Numbered from the stretch's first letter, positions 1 to 8,926 are shown. The stretch: 64,000 nt of DNA from Aliikangiella sp. G2MR2-5 (GCF_015687155.1 NZ_JADPQF010000006.1:246044-310043), one strand, 5' to 3'. Translations and numbers: made by a program. The notes: generated by a model from the sequence alone, not told the origin.

Positions 1-534
1 CCCGCAATGGACGATATCGGTTTATCAGGCTCGATTGCTCTAGACTACGACTGGGTTGACCCCCACTCCGGACAGGACAAAGATACATTCTCTCTTGAAA
101 CTGCGCTTCAACTTCAAAAGTTTATGCTGGAAGGACAGTTTGTATGGTTGGGTAATTTCGGAATGGAAGCAACCTATGCCAAACGAGATGAGTTGAGTGG
201 ACTACCGGCGGATTTTGACTGGCCAACAGAACCTGAAATGGAAATCGAATTCAAACTGGGTACCGGCTTTAGCTACCGTTTTGCACCTAAGTGGTTTGTC
301 GGTTTTGAAGCCTTCTATGAAACAGAGTTTGAAACTGAAGTTGGACAGGAGCGCTGGTCGTTTTTTGCAGGTCCTTCGCTACACTATGGCACAGCCGACT
401 GGTGGTGGACCGTCAGCTGGTTACCTCAGATCAAGGGCGGTGGCGAACAATACGAAGGTCAACTCGATACTGACTTGCATCTAATCGAAAAAACCGAGCA
501 AGAACTTAAACTCAAAGTCGGAATTAATTTCTAG
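1..534 (+). CDS. C-terminal part of an outer-membrane-type protein (5' end outside window)
   Basis: The frame is open to the first base of the window, so the gene begins upstream and the first ATG at 7 is not necessarily the start. The visible 177 residues alternate polar and hydrophobic residues with many aromatics, for example FSYRFAPKWFVGFEAFYE, and end in LKLKVGINF. A terminal aromatic residue on an amphipathic strand is the usual end of an outer-membrane beta-barrel. I infer a barrel protein but cannot name the family. It is followed by a clear terminator at 571, so it is the last gene of its unit. Moderate confidence that it is real, low on function. Confidence 0.6.
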   Translation, partial: PAMDDIGLSGSIALDYDWVDPHSGQDKDTFSLETALQLQKFMLEGQFVWLGNFGMEATYAKRDELSGLPADFDWPTEPEMEIEFKLGTGFSYRFAPKWFVGFEAFYETEFETEVGQERWSFFAGPSLHYGTADWWWTVSWLPQIKGGGEQYEGQLDTDLHLIEKTEQELKLKVGINF

Positions 535-570
535 CAACGAGTCGCTTTACTCAAAACTAAATAATTACAC

Positions 571-604
571 AGGCGGAGCTAATCCGCCTTTTGAGTTTTT
601 GTTT
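571..604 (+). terminator. Rho-independent terminator after the partial outer-membrane gene
   Basis: A 7-bp GC-rich stem (aggcgga at 571-577 with tccgcct at 583-589, loop gctaa) is followed by a T-rich tail. It separates the first gene from the FMN-binding gene. Confidence 0.8.
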
Positions 605-638
605 TAGTGCAGACATTGCAATTTGCAGGAGAAAAAAG

Positions 639-1193
639 ATGAACAATCCGCGATGGAGCCCTTTAGTCATAATACCGGTTAGTGCAGTTTCAATGCCTTC
701 TTACGCCATTGACTATCTGACAGCCGAGGAAGCTCAGCAACAAATATTCTCAAGCGAACATCAATTTGTTGAAACTCCTCTGCTATTGAGTGATGACAAC
801 AAAGATCAAATTAAAGATTTATCCGGTGTGCGCCAACGAAAAAATGAACAGAAGTTCTGGAAAGTTATGCAGGGTGATCAGCAAGTTGGCTGGTTTACTG
901 TCGATGATGTTATTGGCAAACATGAATATATTTCTTACGCTGTTGGCATTGACCTGAAAGGCGAAGTGACCGGGGTTGAAATACTAAGCTACCGCGAAAC
1001 TCACGGAGGTCAGGTAAGACAGGCTGACTGGCGCCAACAGTTTGTCGGAAAGTCACTGCAAGATTCGGTTAAACTGGGTAAGGATATAAACAATATCAGC
1101 GGTGCTACACTCAGCTGCCGTAACATTACCGATGGAGTCAAACGTCTTCTGGTGATCCACAAACTATTTTTAATCAGCCAGAAAGTAAGTTAA
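639..1193 (+). CDS. FMN-binding domain protein, periplasmic
   Basis: This is a small secreted flavoprotein of the FMN_bind family. The ATG at 639 is chosen because AGGAG lies about 8 nt upstream and it opens a signal-peptide-like N-terminus ending ...MPSYA; a longer frame back to 591 has no such support. The mature part ends in ISGATLSCRNITDGVKRLL, the S-G-A-T-x-S signature in which Thr is the residue that takes covalent FMN in NqrC/RnfG-type proteins. The next gene is an ApbE-like flavin transferase, the enzyme that attaches FMN to this motif, and a His-rich membrane protein follows. The set probably forms a small transmembrane electron-transfer module whose donor and acceptor are not visible here. 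Confidence 0.85.
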   Translation: MNNPRWSPLVIIPVSAVSMPSYAIDYLTAEEAQQQIFSSEHQFVETPLLLSDDNKDQIKDLSGVRQRKNEQKFWKVMQGDQQVGWFTVDDVIGKHEYISYAVGIDLKGEVTGVEILSYRETHGGQVRQADWRQQFVGKSLQDSVKLGKDINNISGATLSCRNITDGVKRLLVIHKLFLISQKVS

Positions 1194-1195
1194 CT

Positions 1196-2119
1196 TTGAA
1201 CATGCTACGTCGAGCTCGCCCCTTTCTGGGTACCCTGGTTGAAGTTGGCTTAAGTGACAATGTGGCGCAGGCTCCAGAGATTGCAACGCAAGCACTCGAA
1301 TCAGCCTATTCAGTCATTGCCGATATTGAAAAACGATTAAGCTTTCATCGGGCAGACAGCGAACTATCCCGGTTAAACCAAAGCCCGGGCCAATGGGTTA
1401 AGCTTAGCAGACACGCAACTCGTGTGTTACGACTGGCGAAACAGCTTGGCATGTTAACCGGTGATTACTTTAACTGTACGGTCGGCGGAATACTGGTTAA
1501 AAATAAACATCTCCCATTGAATGTGGCACACTCATTTTTTCCACTGGGTTCGAGTTCGGACATTGAAATCAGTCTTGACTCAGTTCGACTGAAACGTCCG
1601 GTTTTAGTGACTTTGGATGGTATCGCCAAAGGATATGCGGTTGACCAGGCTGTCGCAATGCTTCGTCGCCACGGTGTCAAAGGAGGCTGGATCAATGCCG
1701 GCGGAGATTTACGAGTATTTGGAACAGCAAGATTGAATATTCAACAAAGAGATTACCGGGGACTTCACGGAAATCTTCTTTTAGCAAATAGCGCGCTGGC
1801 CAGCTCTCGACTTGCTGAGAAACCAACTCGCGAATTCCCCGCCCAGCTTATTACACAAGGCTTTTTGAAAAGGAAGACACATCAGGTAGCATTGCCAGAG
1901 CAAACTTTCTCGCCTAAAGCAGAGCAACAAGAGTCGATCATCAGTGTAAAGGCGGCTAGTGCGTGGCGTGCTGATGCGCTGACTAAAGTTGCGGCGAACC
2001 TTCCTCAATCCCAACGCCGGGAAAAAATAGCACAACTCGGCGGTACACTTATTGACTTTAAATCGCTTGCAGAAAATGAAAGGCTCTCACGATATGAAAA
2101 AACTGAATGGCTATCCTAA
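1196..2119 (+). CDS. apbE: ApbE-like FMN:protein flavin transferase
   Basis: ApbE-family enzymes move FMN from FAD onto a Thr of FMN-binding proteins. The N-terminus RRARPFLGTLVEVGL, the central DGIAKGYAVDQAV and the later GGWINAGGDLRVFG are the family hallmarks (FAD-binding and Mg-binding segments). At 307 residues the length fits. The frame opens with TTG at 1196, two nt after the stop of the FMN-binding gene, and ATG at 1202 is an alternative start. It overlaps the next gene (2094), so the three genes are almost certainly cotranscribed. The likely substrate is the neighbouring SGAT protein. It could also serve other flavoproteins. Confidence 0.87.
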   Translation: MNMLRRARPFLGTLVEVGLSDNVAQAPEIATQALESAYSVIADIEKRLSFHRADSELSRLNQSPGQWVKLSRHATRVLRLAKQLGMLTGDYFNCTVGGILVKNKHLPLNVAHSFFPLGSSSDIEISLDSVRLKRPVLVTLDGIAKGYAVDQAVAMLRRHGVKGGWINAGGDLRVFGTARLNIQQRDYRGLHGNLLLANSALASSRLAEKPTREFPAQLITQGFLKRKTHQVALPEQTFSPKAEQQESIISVKAASAWRADALTKVAANLPQSQRREKIAQLGGTLIDFKSLAENERLSRYEKTEWLS

Positions 2120-2606
2120 CTGGTTTTTCTGGCTGTTAATTTTTACCTCGGTGTTAACGCTGGCCACTGGAGTACTTATGATCCCGGGCGCTCTGGAGTT
2201 TAAACTTCAATGGGAAGTCGACTGGCGTCTTAGTGGCGAGCAACGTTTGCCGATGGTTATGCTACACGTCTTGTCTGGCTGGTTACTGCTAATGATTTTA
2301 GGCGCCTTATGGCAAGTACATTTGCGTGCAGGTTGGCGACAGCGTAAAAATCATTTGAGCGGAATTACGCTCGCACTTTGTTTATGCGTACTCGCAGTTA
2401 CCGGTATTGGTCTTTACTATCTGGGATCTGAACTCGGACAAACCATTTCCAGTGTTACTCATAGCGGCACAGGAATATTATTTGGCCTGATAATCGGCTG
2501 GCACATCTGGCATGGTGGTCAGATAAGAATGGATAAAAGACGAAAACAATCTGTCAGATTAAATAGTCTACAACCTGGTCTAGTTGCAAAAACGGATGCC
2601 GCTTAG
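2094..2606 (+). CDS. Four-helix membrane protein with paired histidines (cytochrome b-like)
   Basis: I choose ATG 2094, which overlaps the end of the apbE-like gene, over an upstream in-frame ATG at 2052 because the protein then starts MKKLNGYPNWFFWLL, right at the first membrane helix. Four hydrophobic helices are visible. Histidines sit in helix 2 (VMLHVLSG), at its end (WQVH), in helix 4 (VTHSGTG) and at its end (GWHIWHGG), a spacing compatible with heme ligation. PepSY/DUF4405-type membrane proteins have this layout. With the flavoprotein and ApbE upstream, I infer that it carries electrons across the inner membrane to the FMN protein. Heme binding is not proven. Confidence 0.72.
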   Translation: MKKLNGYPNWFFWLLIFTSVLTLATGVLMIPGALEFKLQWEVDWRLSGEQRLPMVMLHVLSGWLLLMILGALWQVHLRAGWRQRKNHLSGITLALCLCVLAVTGIGLYYLGSELGQTISSVTHSGTGILFGLIIGWHIWHGGQIRMDKRRKQSVRLNSLQPGLVAKTDAA

Positions 2607-2620
2607 GCATCCGCGTTTTA
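2592..2620. terminator. Bidirectional terminator between convergent genes
   Basis: Perfect 8-bp stem cggatgcc/ggcatccg (2593-2600 and 2606-2613) with A-run before and T-run after, so it reads as a terminator on both strands. It overlaps the stop codon of the membrane gene and serves the convergent exporter operon as well. Confidence 0.85.
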
Positions 2621-2641
2621 AAGATAGGTTAAAGGCGACTT

Positions 2642-3853
2642 TTAAACACTGCGTGTTGCCAGCGCCGGCGATATCTGACAAGCTTTTTTAGCCGGTCCAA
2701 ACACCGCCAGTTGCCCTATAAACCATAATAGCAACATCCCTGCCGGAATATAGTACCAGTCAATTTTAGGCAGGTTTAACATATCGACCAGAACCATATT
2801 CAAGCCAATAGTCATCGCAGCACCAACCACCACACCAACACTGGTTATCAGAAAGTTCTCCAACATAAAATAGCGAAGAATATCTTTTTTTCTAGCACCC
2901 AATGCGCGCCTTGTCCCTATCTGTTTTTTACGACGGTTAACACTAAAGCTTGCCAGTCCGATAATACCAAGAGCTGTAACAACCGTTAAACAGACAATTA
3001 ATACTTTTAAAATCGTATTCATACCATTATGCGCTTGATAACTTTCGGTACGAATTTCTTCCATGCTACGAACATTTCGGATCAGACGACCTTTATAATT
3101 GGCAAATAATTGCTCCTCAACTTCTTTCATCAATCTGTCACGCTCACCTGGCTCTGTACGTACCATGATTCGTCCCCCGCCGAACAACGTCCGATTGGGT
3201 ACCAGCAGTGTTCTTTCAACACCGCGCCAACCATTCCACGGAGCCTGCATCTTTTCGACAATGCCAATAATATTGATTGGCTGGGTTTCATTGATATAAA
3301 CAGTTTTACCGAGTGCCGCCTGCCAGTCACCATCAAAAAGATCTGATGCCAGCGCTTTGGTAACCACCCCTTGCCCTGGCCAGTCGTTTGAGGTTCTTTC
3401 TCGCCAAATAATTTCATCGGCAGTGAAATTTCTTCCTGCCAGTAATTTAACGCCAAAAGCATCCACGCCTTGCTCGTCGACAAAATAGATCGCGGTACCA
3501 ACGCCATCGGCATCAGGTCCAGTTTCTCTGGCCAGTCCCATCGACCAGCCACCACCAGTTAGAGGCGCTGAGTTGGTCTGAACGGCAGCGACTATGCCTG
3601 GCATTTTGCGGATGTAATCGAGATCTTCAACAATCCGGGTTTTCTCGTTAAAATCATCAGCAAATCCCATGTAGGAAAAGAGAAAAGTATTCTTCTCATC
3701 GATCCCTGATTCGCGCTCCATCTGCCCTTGCCGTTGTTGAATCATAAAAACAGAATTAACAATAATGGTCATAGTCAGAGCAATCTGCAAAGCGATCAAC
3801 AAAGCACCGGTTTTATTTCGGGATAAAGCACTTAATATCGGTTTAATTTCCAT
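2642..3853 (-). CDS. ABC transporter permease, MacB/FtsX type (second permease)
   Basis: 403 residues. One N-terminal membrane helix (GALLIALQIALTMTIIV) is followed by a long periplasmic MacB_PCD-like domain and three C-terminal helices with the FtsX signature RRKKQIGTRRALGARKKDI. In such exporters the periplasmic domain couples ATP hydrolysis to movement of a substrate (peptide, lipid or antibiotic) rather than forming a classic channel. It is the last gene of a four-gene leftward operon, 16 nt after the other permease. The two permeases are related but not identical, so they probably form a heterodimer. The substrate is unknown. Confidence 0.88.
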   Translation of the reverse strand: MEIKPILSALSRNKTGALLIALQIALTMTIIVNSVFMIQQRQGQMERESGIDEKNTFLFSYMGFADDFNEKTRIVEDLDYIRKMPGIVAAVQTNSAPLTGGGWSMGLARETGPDADGVGTAIYFVDEQGVDAFGVKLLAGRNFTADEIIWRERTSNDWPGQGVVTKALASDLFDGDWQAALGKTVYINETQPINIIGIVEKMQAPWNGWRGVERTLLVPNRTLFGGGRIMVRTEPGERDRLMKEVEEQLFANYKGRLIRNVRSMEEIRTESYQAHNGMNTILKVLIVCLTVVTALGIIGLASFSVNRRKKQIGTRRALGARKKDILRYFMLENFLITSVGVVVGAAMTIGLNMVLVDMLNLPKIDWYYIPAGMLLLWFIGQLAVFGPAKKACQISPALATRSV

Positions 3854-3869
3854 TGTGATACCTCTTTGC

Positions 3870-5183
3870 TTATTGCGTTTTTAGTTGAACGGCAGGCTGA
3901 ATATTGCACGCTCGCCAGGTAGGATAGGCACCGGCCAATAGTGCCGAGACTATCGCCAGTAAAATCGCAAAAATCACCATATTGCTATCCAGATAAACCA
4001 GGTGCTGAACATTTTTTCCAAACAATGCAGAGACACCTTTCAAACCTCCCCAGGCCAGCCCTAATCCGATAATGCCACCAACAAAACCGATAATGCCTGA
4101 CTCCATCAAGTGCTGGATAAACAAATTGCGCTTTGAAGCGCCAAGCGCTCTGCGCAATCCAATTTCACCTGATTTAGTGCTAAACTTGGTTAATAGCAAC
4201 CCGATAGTGTTAAGCAAACAAACCATCAAAAACATCACGGATAACCACATTACAATTTTAGCGCTATCTTGTACCACGCCTTGTAATTCCATCCATTCCA
4301 TTACATCATTAATTTTATTATTTAACGGACGAGGGAATCGCCCCAGTTCCTTTTGCTGCTTGGCATAGTTATTCAAGAAACCAAGATACTCCTGTTGCTC
4401 ATTCTCGGTAGGGAGTTCCGCCCAGAACTGTATCCAGACACATTCAGAATTAAGAAACCCTTGAAACCCGTCTTCATCACTTGGCTTCCAGCAGTTAGTG
4501 TTCCCCGAGCGAGAAAGTTCGAGACTCGCGATCAAATTAAAAGGAATGTAATAACCTTCTGGTTCTCTGAATGCTCCATTAGTGACATCATAATATTTCG
4601 GAATCGGACGATAGTCGTCGAGCACACCGACAACTTTGTACTCTCGCCCTGCAATACGAATAAATTTTCCAACAGAGTTCTCGCCGCCGAAGACTTTTTC
4701 ATTGGTTTCTTTGCTAAGTACCGTCACCATTTCCAGATTATCGTCACTTTCACGACTCCAACCATTGCCGTATAAAAACGGTGTGCTAAACATGGCAAAA
4801 AAATCACCGAAAGTTGCCCGACCTTCAGTTTCGAAAGGTCTAACATCTTCGCCTTCAGGCTCGATTACAGCAAACACTTTACTCATTGCGGTTTGCCTTT
4901 TAGCCGGTGCATTTTTCATTAACGCCATAGCGTCCATATAGGTCACCTGATCAGGTAAAATATCCGGTTCACGATAAGGCCGGTTTGGATCCCAGCTGTC
5001 CAGCTGGATAGCAAATAGCTGATCACTTTTTTGTGGAACAGGATTTGCTCCCATAGCATAGTTAACGGTAATAGTGGTCATGGAGGCACCAATACCGACT
5101 GCGATTGCTGCAACCATCAGAGTACTTAAAATGGGATTACGCTTTATCGACAGCAACGACAATTTAAAATAATAACCTAACAT
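3870..5183 (-). CDS. ABC transporter permease, MacB/FtsX type (first permease)
   Basis: 437 residues with the same plan as its downstream partner: N-terminal helix after KRNPILSTLMVAAIAVGIG, a large periplasmic domain, and three C-terminal helices around SGEIGLRRALGASKRNLF. It starts 12 nt after the ATPase gene in the same operon. The periplasmic part is longer than in the partner and has Cys residues (NTNCWKPSDED, LNSECVWIQ) that could form a disulfide. The pairing of two distinct permeases with one LolD/MacB-like ATPase and one adaptor is common in gammaproteobacteria. The substrate cannot be read from the sequence. Confidence 0.88.
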   Translation of the reverse strand: MLGYYFKLSLLSIKRNPILSTLMVAAIAVGIGASMTTITVNYAMGANPVPQKSDQLFAIQLDSWDPNRPYREPDILPDQVTYMDAMALMKNAPAKRQTAMSKVFAVIEPEGEDVRPFETEGRATFGDFFAMFSTPFLYGNGWSRESDDNLEMVTVLSKETNEKVFGGENSVGKFIRIAGREYKVVGVLDDYRPIPKYYDVTNGAFREPEGYYIPFNLIASLELSRSGNTNCWKPSDEDGFQGFLNSECVWIQFWAELPTENEQQEYLGFLNNYAKQQKELGRFPRPLNNKINDVMEWMELQGVVQDSAKIVMWLSVMFLMVCLLNTIGLLLTKFSTKSGEIGLRRALGASKRNLFIQHLMESGIIGFVGGIIGLGLAWGGLKGVSALFGKNVQHLVYLDSNMVIFAILLAIVSALLAGAYPTWRACNIQPAVQLKTQ

Positions 5184-5195
5184 TGATCACTCTCC

Positions 5196-5912
5196 TTACG
5201 CTAACGCAGGCTCATGCAGAGGCATTTCTACTGGTGACTCAACACGACTCACCTCACTCACTTTTCCATCTTTTACTGCGATTGAACGCGGTGCTCTGAG
5301 TGCCAGTTTAGGATCATGAGTCACCATAATGATGGTAGTTCCCTTTGAGTTAATATCTTCCAACAATTCCATGACACTTTCTGCCATCGCTGAATCCAGA
5401 TTTCCGGTGGGCTCATCCGCCAACAGGAAGCGCGGAGAACCAGCCAGTGCGCGTGCAATAGCTACCCTTTGCTGTTGTCCACCAGAAAGTTGTGCAGGAA
5501 TATGCTTCATGCGATTAGCCAGCCCCACAATATCGAGTGCATTTTCAATTCGCTCTTTTCGTTCTTTGGCATTCATAGAACGATAGCGCAGTGGCACATC
5601 CACATTGTCGAATAAATTCAAATCCGGAATCAGATTAAAGCTCTGGAAAATAAATCCAATTTTTTCATTTCGCAATTTTGAACGTTGGTTGTCATTAAGA
5701 TCTTTTACATCAACCCCGTCGAGAAAATACTCTCCCGCAGTAATGGTTTCCAATAAACCGGCGATATTGAGAAATGTGGTTTTTCCAGAGCCAGAGGGCC
5801 CGGTGACTGCAACAAACTCTCCTTCATTAACCTGCAAAGAAAAATCTCTAAGCGCGTGCGTCTCTACAACTTCGGTTCGAAAAACTTTTCGAATATTGTT
5901 CATTTTAAGCAT
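5196..5912 (-). CDS. ABC transporter ATP-binding protein, MacB/LolD type
   Basis: 238 residues. Walker A GPSGSGKTTFLN at about residue 38, Q-loop in IFQSFNLIPDLNLFDNV, signature QLSGGQQQRVAIARAL, Walker B FLLADEPTGNLDS and the H-loop in MVTHDPKLA are all present, so the ATPase should be active. The sequence style is that of the LolD/MacB/YknY subfamily, which pairs with FtsX-type permeases. It lies between the adaptor gene (16 nt upstream) and the first permease, and supplies energy for this tripartite exporter. Confidence 0.92.
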   Translation of the reverse strand: MLKMNNIRKVFRTEVVETHALRDFSLQVNEGEFVAVTGPSGSGKTTFLNIAGLLETITAGEYFLDGVDVKDLNDNQRSKLRNEKIGFIFQSFNLIPDLNLFDNVDVPLRYRSMNAKERKERIENALDIVGLANRMKHIPAQLSGGQQQRVAIARALAGSPRFLLADEPTGNLDSAMAESVMELLEDINSKGTTIIMVTHDPKLALRAPRSIAVKDGKVSEVSRVESPVEMPLHEPALA

Positions 5913-5928
5913 TGATATCTCCTGTTAC

Positions 5929-7203
5929 TTATCGATTAATGAGAACGCTATCTGCGCCTTCGAAGGATTCGGTGTTAGAAATAATGATCTGATCGCCTTT
6001 TTTCAGTCCCCCCAGAATTTCAACTTGGGCGAGACTTTTGGCACCGGTTTTAATTGCAACTTTCTGCGCAATATCGCCGTCGAGCTTATAAGCAATTCTG
6101 CCAGCACCGGCGTCAAGGAACTGTCCCCGCTTAACCATGAGAACGTTTTCTTTTTTCTCAAGAAGAATGCGAGTAGTCAGCTTTTGATTTTGTCTTAATC
6201 CTGATGGCGGATTATTATCGAAACGAACTCTTCCAATAACCTGATTGTTCTGAATTTCCGGAGAAATAGAAACCAGCTTCGCCAAGTGCATTTCGTTACC
6301 GCTTCGAATTTCCGCGGCCATACCTAGCCCTAAATCGTCGGCATAGGACTCAGGAACGGCAACCTCGACTTCAAACTGACTCAGGTCCACTACAGAAATA
6401 ACCGGTTGGTTCTTAGCAATTGCCGTCTTTTCTTCAACCACCAGCTGACCAACAATCCCATTCACCGGAGAGCGCAAACGCAAGCCTTCAACCTGTCGAG
6501 TCATTTCATCCACGAGTAATTGCTGACGTTGTATTTGTAAGCGCTTGGTCGTAAGTTCAAAGTCCAGACTTTCCTTGTTCAGTTTGGCATCCTGTACCGC
6601 ATGCTGATGTGCCAGTCTGGCATTTTGTAAATCATCTTGCGCTTTTTCATAATCGATAGTGCTAATAGCATTCCGTTTGTAGGCTTCTTCTGCTCTTCGT
6701 TTTTCTCGCTCGGCAGCGTTTAGCGTTACCTTGGCCAGGTCTACAATTTTCTGGTTCTCGAGCGCCTGCTTTTTCGACTGGATAGCTTGGCGGTCTTTAT
6801 CGATCTCCATGCTTTGCAGTGTTGCTAACTCCTGCTCCAGTTGATTAGTCAGTTCAGGGCTGTCAATTTCCGCCAGAAGTTGCCCCGCTTCCACCTGCTC
6901 ACCAGCCTGAACCTGAAAAGAGACAGTACCACTGGCATTGGCAAACAGCGTTGGGCTTACCGCGGCAACAACCTTACCCTGCACCGAGACATCGCGAATA
7001 AAGTCGCCTCGAGAAACCTCACCGAGTCGAATACGATCATAGGCAACACTATGTTCAGCAGCTGACCAACGAGAAAAAGCCGGGGCAGCAAAAGCCACAG
7101 CAACAGCCAGAATAATTCCTCCACCCACAGCATACTTAAAGCCGCGGCCCCTGCCCGACTTTTCCAGGATAATGTCCTGTCCAGAAGTATCAGATATTTT
7201 CAA
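5929..7203 (-). CDS. HlyD/MacA-type periplasmic adaptor of the ABC exporter
   Basis: Membrane-fusion protein of the exporter. An N-terminal helix (KYAVGGGIILAVAVAFAAP) is followed by a lipoyl-like half (GTVSFQVQAGEQVEAGQLL), a long coiled-coil hairpin with many heptads (about residues 115-230) and beta-barrel domains that end IISNTESFEGAD. No ATG lies near the beginning. I choose TTG at 7203 because GGGGA lies 6 nt upstream; an upstream TTG at 7233 would add 10 residues. It is the first gene of the operon, divergent from the aldolase gene across a 217-nt promoter region. It should link the inner-membrane permeases to an outer-membrane channel encoded elsewhere. Confidence 0.87.
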   Translation of the reverse strand: MKISDTSGQDIILEKSGRGRGFKYAVGGGIILAVAVAFAAPAFSRWSAAEHSVAYDRIRLGEVSRGDFIRDVSVQGKVVAAVSPTLFANASGTVSFQVQAGEQVEAGQLLAEIDSPELTNQLEQELATLQSMEIDKDRQAIQSKKQALENQKIVDLAKVTLNAAEREKRRAEEAYKRNAISTIDYEKAQDDLQNARLAHQHAVQDAKLNKESLDFELTTKRLQIQRQQLLVDEMTRQVEGLRLRSPVNGIVGQLVVEEKTAIAKNQPVISVVDLSQFEVEVAVPESYADDLGLGMAAEIRSGNEMHLAKLVSISPEIQNNQVIGRVRFDNNPPSGLRQNQKLTTRILLEKKENVLMVKRGQFLDAGAGRIAYKLDGDIAQKVAIKTGAKSLAQVEILGGLKKGDQIIISNTESFEGADSVLINR

Positions 7204-7420
7204 ATTGATTCCCCAATCGATGTGTTTGAACAAGTTCTTTAAAAAACGTTAACACTGACTAGTGACGGAGAGGTTTACAAAAAAGTTGGATCGGTAAAAG
7301 TAAGCAAATGTTAATCGAGCGAAAAATCGCAGGCTTTTTCTTTGCTGTCACTTTATTGGGTCTATCCTTAAAAGAAGAGAAATATTCTATGCTGCGCCAA
7401 CAAAATAAACGGAGGGAGCC

Positions 7421-8434
7421 ATGAGTACTCATACCGAACTGGACGAAACCATTAACGATATGGTGGATGATAAACGCGGTATTCTGGCTGCAGATGAGAG
7501 TGCACCGACCATCGCCAAACGCTTCGATACCATCGGCGTAGACTCTACTGAAGAAAACCGGCGCTTTTATCGTTCATTGCTGCTGACCACGCCGGGGCTC
7601 GGTGAATTTATAAGTGGCGTCATTCTTTTTGAAGAGACCTTGAGCCATAAAACGGATGAAGGCCAAACGATTCCTGAAGCCGCCTGGGCCCAGAAAATAG
7701 TTCCCGGTATCAAAGTGGACAAAGGCAAAGGACCGCTTCCCGGTGCGCCCGGCGATATGATTACCTATGGTTTGGACGGTTTGGCCGACAGACTCATAAG
7801 CTATAAAGAGCAAGGCGCTCGCTTTGCCAAATGGCGCGAGGTCTACCCGATTAGCGACAAAAACCCAACCCGGCTGGGTCTAACTGCCAATGCCGAAGCC
7901 CTCGCAAGATATGCTGCAGTTTGTCAAAGCGTCGGGATAGTGCCTATCGTTGAACCGGAAGTCCTGATGGATGGCGTGCACTCGATTGAGCGAGCCGGAG
8001 AAGTCATACAGGCGGTTCTTCACGAGGTTTTCTATGCCCTCTATCGTCATGAGGTAAAACTCGAACAAATGATCCTTAAGCCCAGTATGGTCACACCGGG
8101 TAAAGATAGCCCTAAAGCCACACCAGATGCAGTGGCAGAACATACCTTGAAAGTGTTTTACCGTTCAGTACCTGCCGCCGTCCCCAGCATTAACTTTCTG
8201 TCAGGGGGACAGGAACCAGAGGAAGCGACTGAAAATTTAAATGCTATCAACCAGTTAGCCAACAGTGCGCCGTGGCAATTAAGCATTTCCTATGGCCGTG
8301 CTTTGCAGCAACCAGTTCTCAAGGCATGGGCCGGGGAAGCATCCAATAAAGAGCAGGCACAACAAGCCCTGTTAAAACGTGCTCGACTTAATAGCCTGGC
8401 AAGACAGGGTCAGTATGCTCCGGATATGGAATAG
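7421..8434 (+). CDS. Class I fructose-bisphosphate aldolase
   Basis: Cleaves fructose 1,6-bisphosphate to glyceraldehyde 3-phosphate and dihydroxyacetone phosphate in glycolysis and gluconeogenesis, through a Schiff base and without metal. The N-terminal DDKRGILAADESAPTIAKRF, the segment KWREVYPI, the Schiff-base lysine in MILKPSMVTPG and the C-terminal FLSGGQEPEEATENLNAIN are class I hallmarks. At 337 residues it has normal bacterial/eukaryotic-type length. GGAGGG lies 8 nt before the ATG. It is monocistronic, with the exporter operon divergent upstream and tRNA-Met downstream. Confidence 0.95.
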   Translation: MSTHTELDETINDMVDDKRGILAADESAPTIAKRFDTIGVDSTEENRRFYRSLLLTTPGLGEFISGVILFEETLSHKTDEGQTIPEAAWAQKIVPGIKVDKGKGPLPGAPGDMITYGLDGLADRLISYKEQGARFAKWREVYPISDKNPTRLGLTANAEALARYAAVCQSVGIVPIVEPEVLMDGVHSIERAGEVIQAVLHEVFYALYRHEVKLEQMILKPSMVTPGKDSPKATPDAVAEHTLKVFYRSVPAAVPSINFLSGGQEPEEATENLNAINQLANSAPWQLSISYGRALQQPVLKAWAGEASNKEQAQQALLKRARLNSLARQGQYAPDME

Positions 8435-8530
8435 TTTCCTTGACCCCCCTCCCCCTGACGAGCGGGAGGGGCATTCAATCACTTTATAAAAATCACTCAT
8501 AAAAAATTCTACTTTTTCTAGATTTGAGTG

Positions 8531-8559
8531 TTGACAAAAGCCCCTGAAATCAGCAAAAT
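8531..8559 (+). promoter_or_regulatory. Probable sigma70 promoter of tRNA-Met
   Basis: A perfect -35 TTGACA (8531-8536), a 17-nt spacer and a weak -10 CAAAAT (8554-8559) are followed by a GC-rich stretch (cgcgcc), as in growth-rate-controlled stable RNA promoters. It lies about 80 nt upstream of the mature tRNA. Confidence 0.6.
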
Positions 8560-8641
8560 ACGCGCCTCTTGAGCGACAAGTAGTTTTCTTCGACCTGTTC
8601 AAGACTGCAGTGGTCCGCAAGCACTGCAACTTTAAGATTGT

Positions 8642-8718
8642 GGCAAGGTAGCTCAGTTGGTTAGAGCACATCACTCATAATGATGGGGTCGGTGGTTCAA
8701 ATCCACTCCTTGCTACCA
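8642..8718 (+). tRNA. tRNA-Met (elongator, anticodon CAT)
   Basis: Complete cloverleaf with encoded CCA. The acceptor stem is ggcaagg (8642-8648) with ccttgct (8708-8714), the anticodon stem catca/tgatg encloses ctCATaa, and the T arm is ggtgg/ccact. The body resembles the elongator rather than the initiator tRNA because position 1 is paired (G-U). It is the integration target of the two islands that follow: its 3' 46 nt recur at 17635 and 41291. The T-loop here is TTCAAAT, while both downstream copies have TTCAACT. Confidence 0.95.
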
Positions 8719-8719
8719 T
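8674..8719 (+). repeat. att site 1 (tRNA-Met 3' end, left end of element 1)
   Basis: The 46-bp segment from the anticodon loop to one base past the CCA is repeated at 17635-17680 and 41291-41336 with a single mismatch (A at 8701, C at 17662 and 41318). tRNA 3' ends are the standard attB of tyrosine integrases. Confidence 0.88.
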
Positions 8720-8727
8720 ATACGACG

Positions 8728-8763
8728 AAGGCTAGTGTGATAGTATCCACTAGCCTTTTTTGT
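8728..8763 (+). terminator. Terminator just inside the left end of element 1
   Basis: A 10-bp stem aaggctagtg/cactagcctt is followed by six T residues. It now terminates tRNA-Met transcription but lies on the element side of the att core, so the element supplied it. Confidence 0.82.
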
Positions 8764-8775
8764 TTTCTGAATCTC

Positions 8776-8795
8776 GTAAGTCCACGGTAAGTCCA
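8776..8795 (+). repeat. Two direct repeats gtaagtcca near left end (candidate integrase arm sites)
   Basis: gtaagtcca at 8776 and 8787, spaced 11 bp. The same unit occurs three times at 17461-17491 near the other end with the same spacing and orientation, as expected for arm-type binding sites of the element 1 integrase. Confidence 0.6.
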
Positions 8796-8926
8796 GAAGT
8801 TGACATTAACTGAAAAAAATCTAAAAAAAACTAAAAATTAATACCAGAACATGGAATTATAGAAACGCCTTGCAATTGACTTATTCAATTAACTAAATAC
8901 ATAGCAATTAGAAAAATAATCCATTT

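Noticed and set aside
4353..4775. 140-residue rightward frame within the permease gene
   Set aside because: It is antisense to a clear FtsX-type permease with intact motifs.
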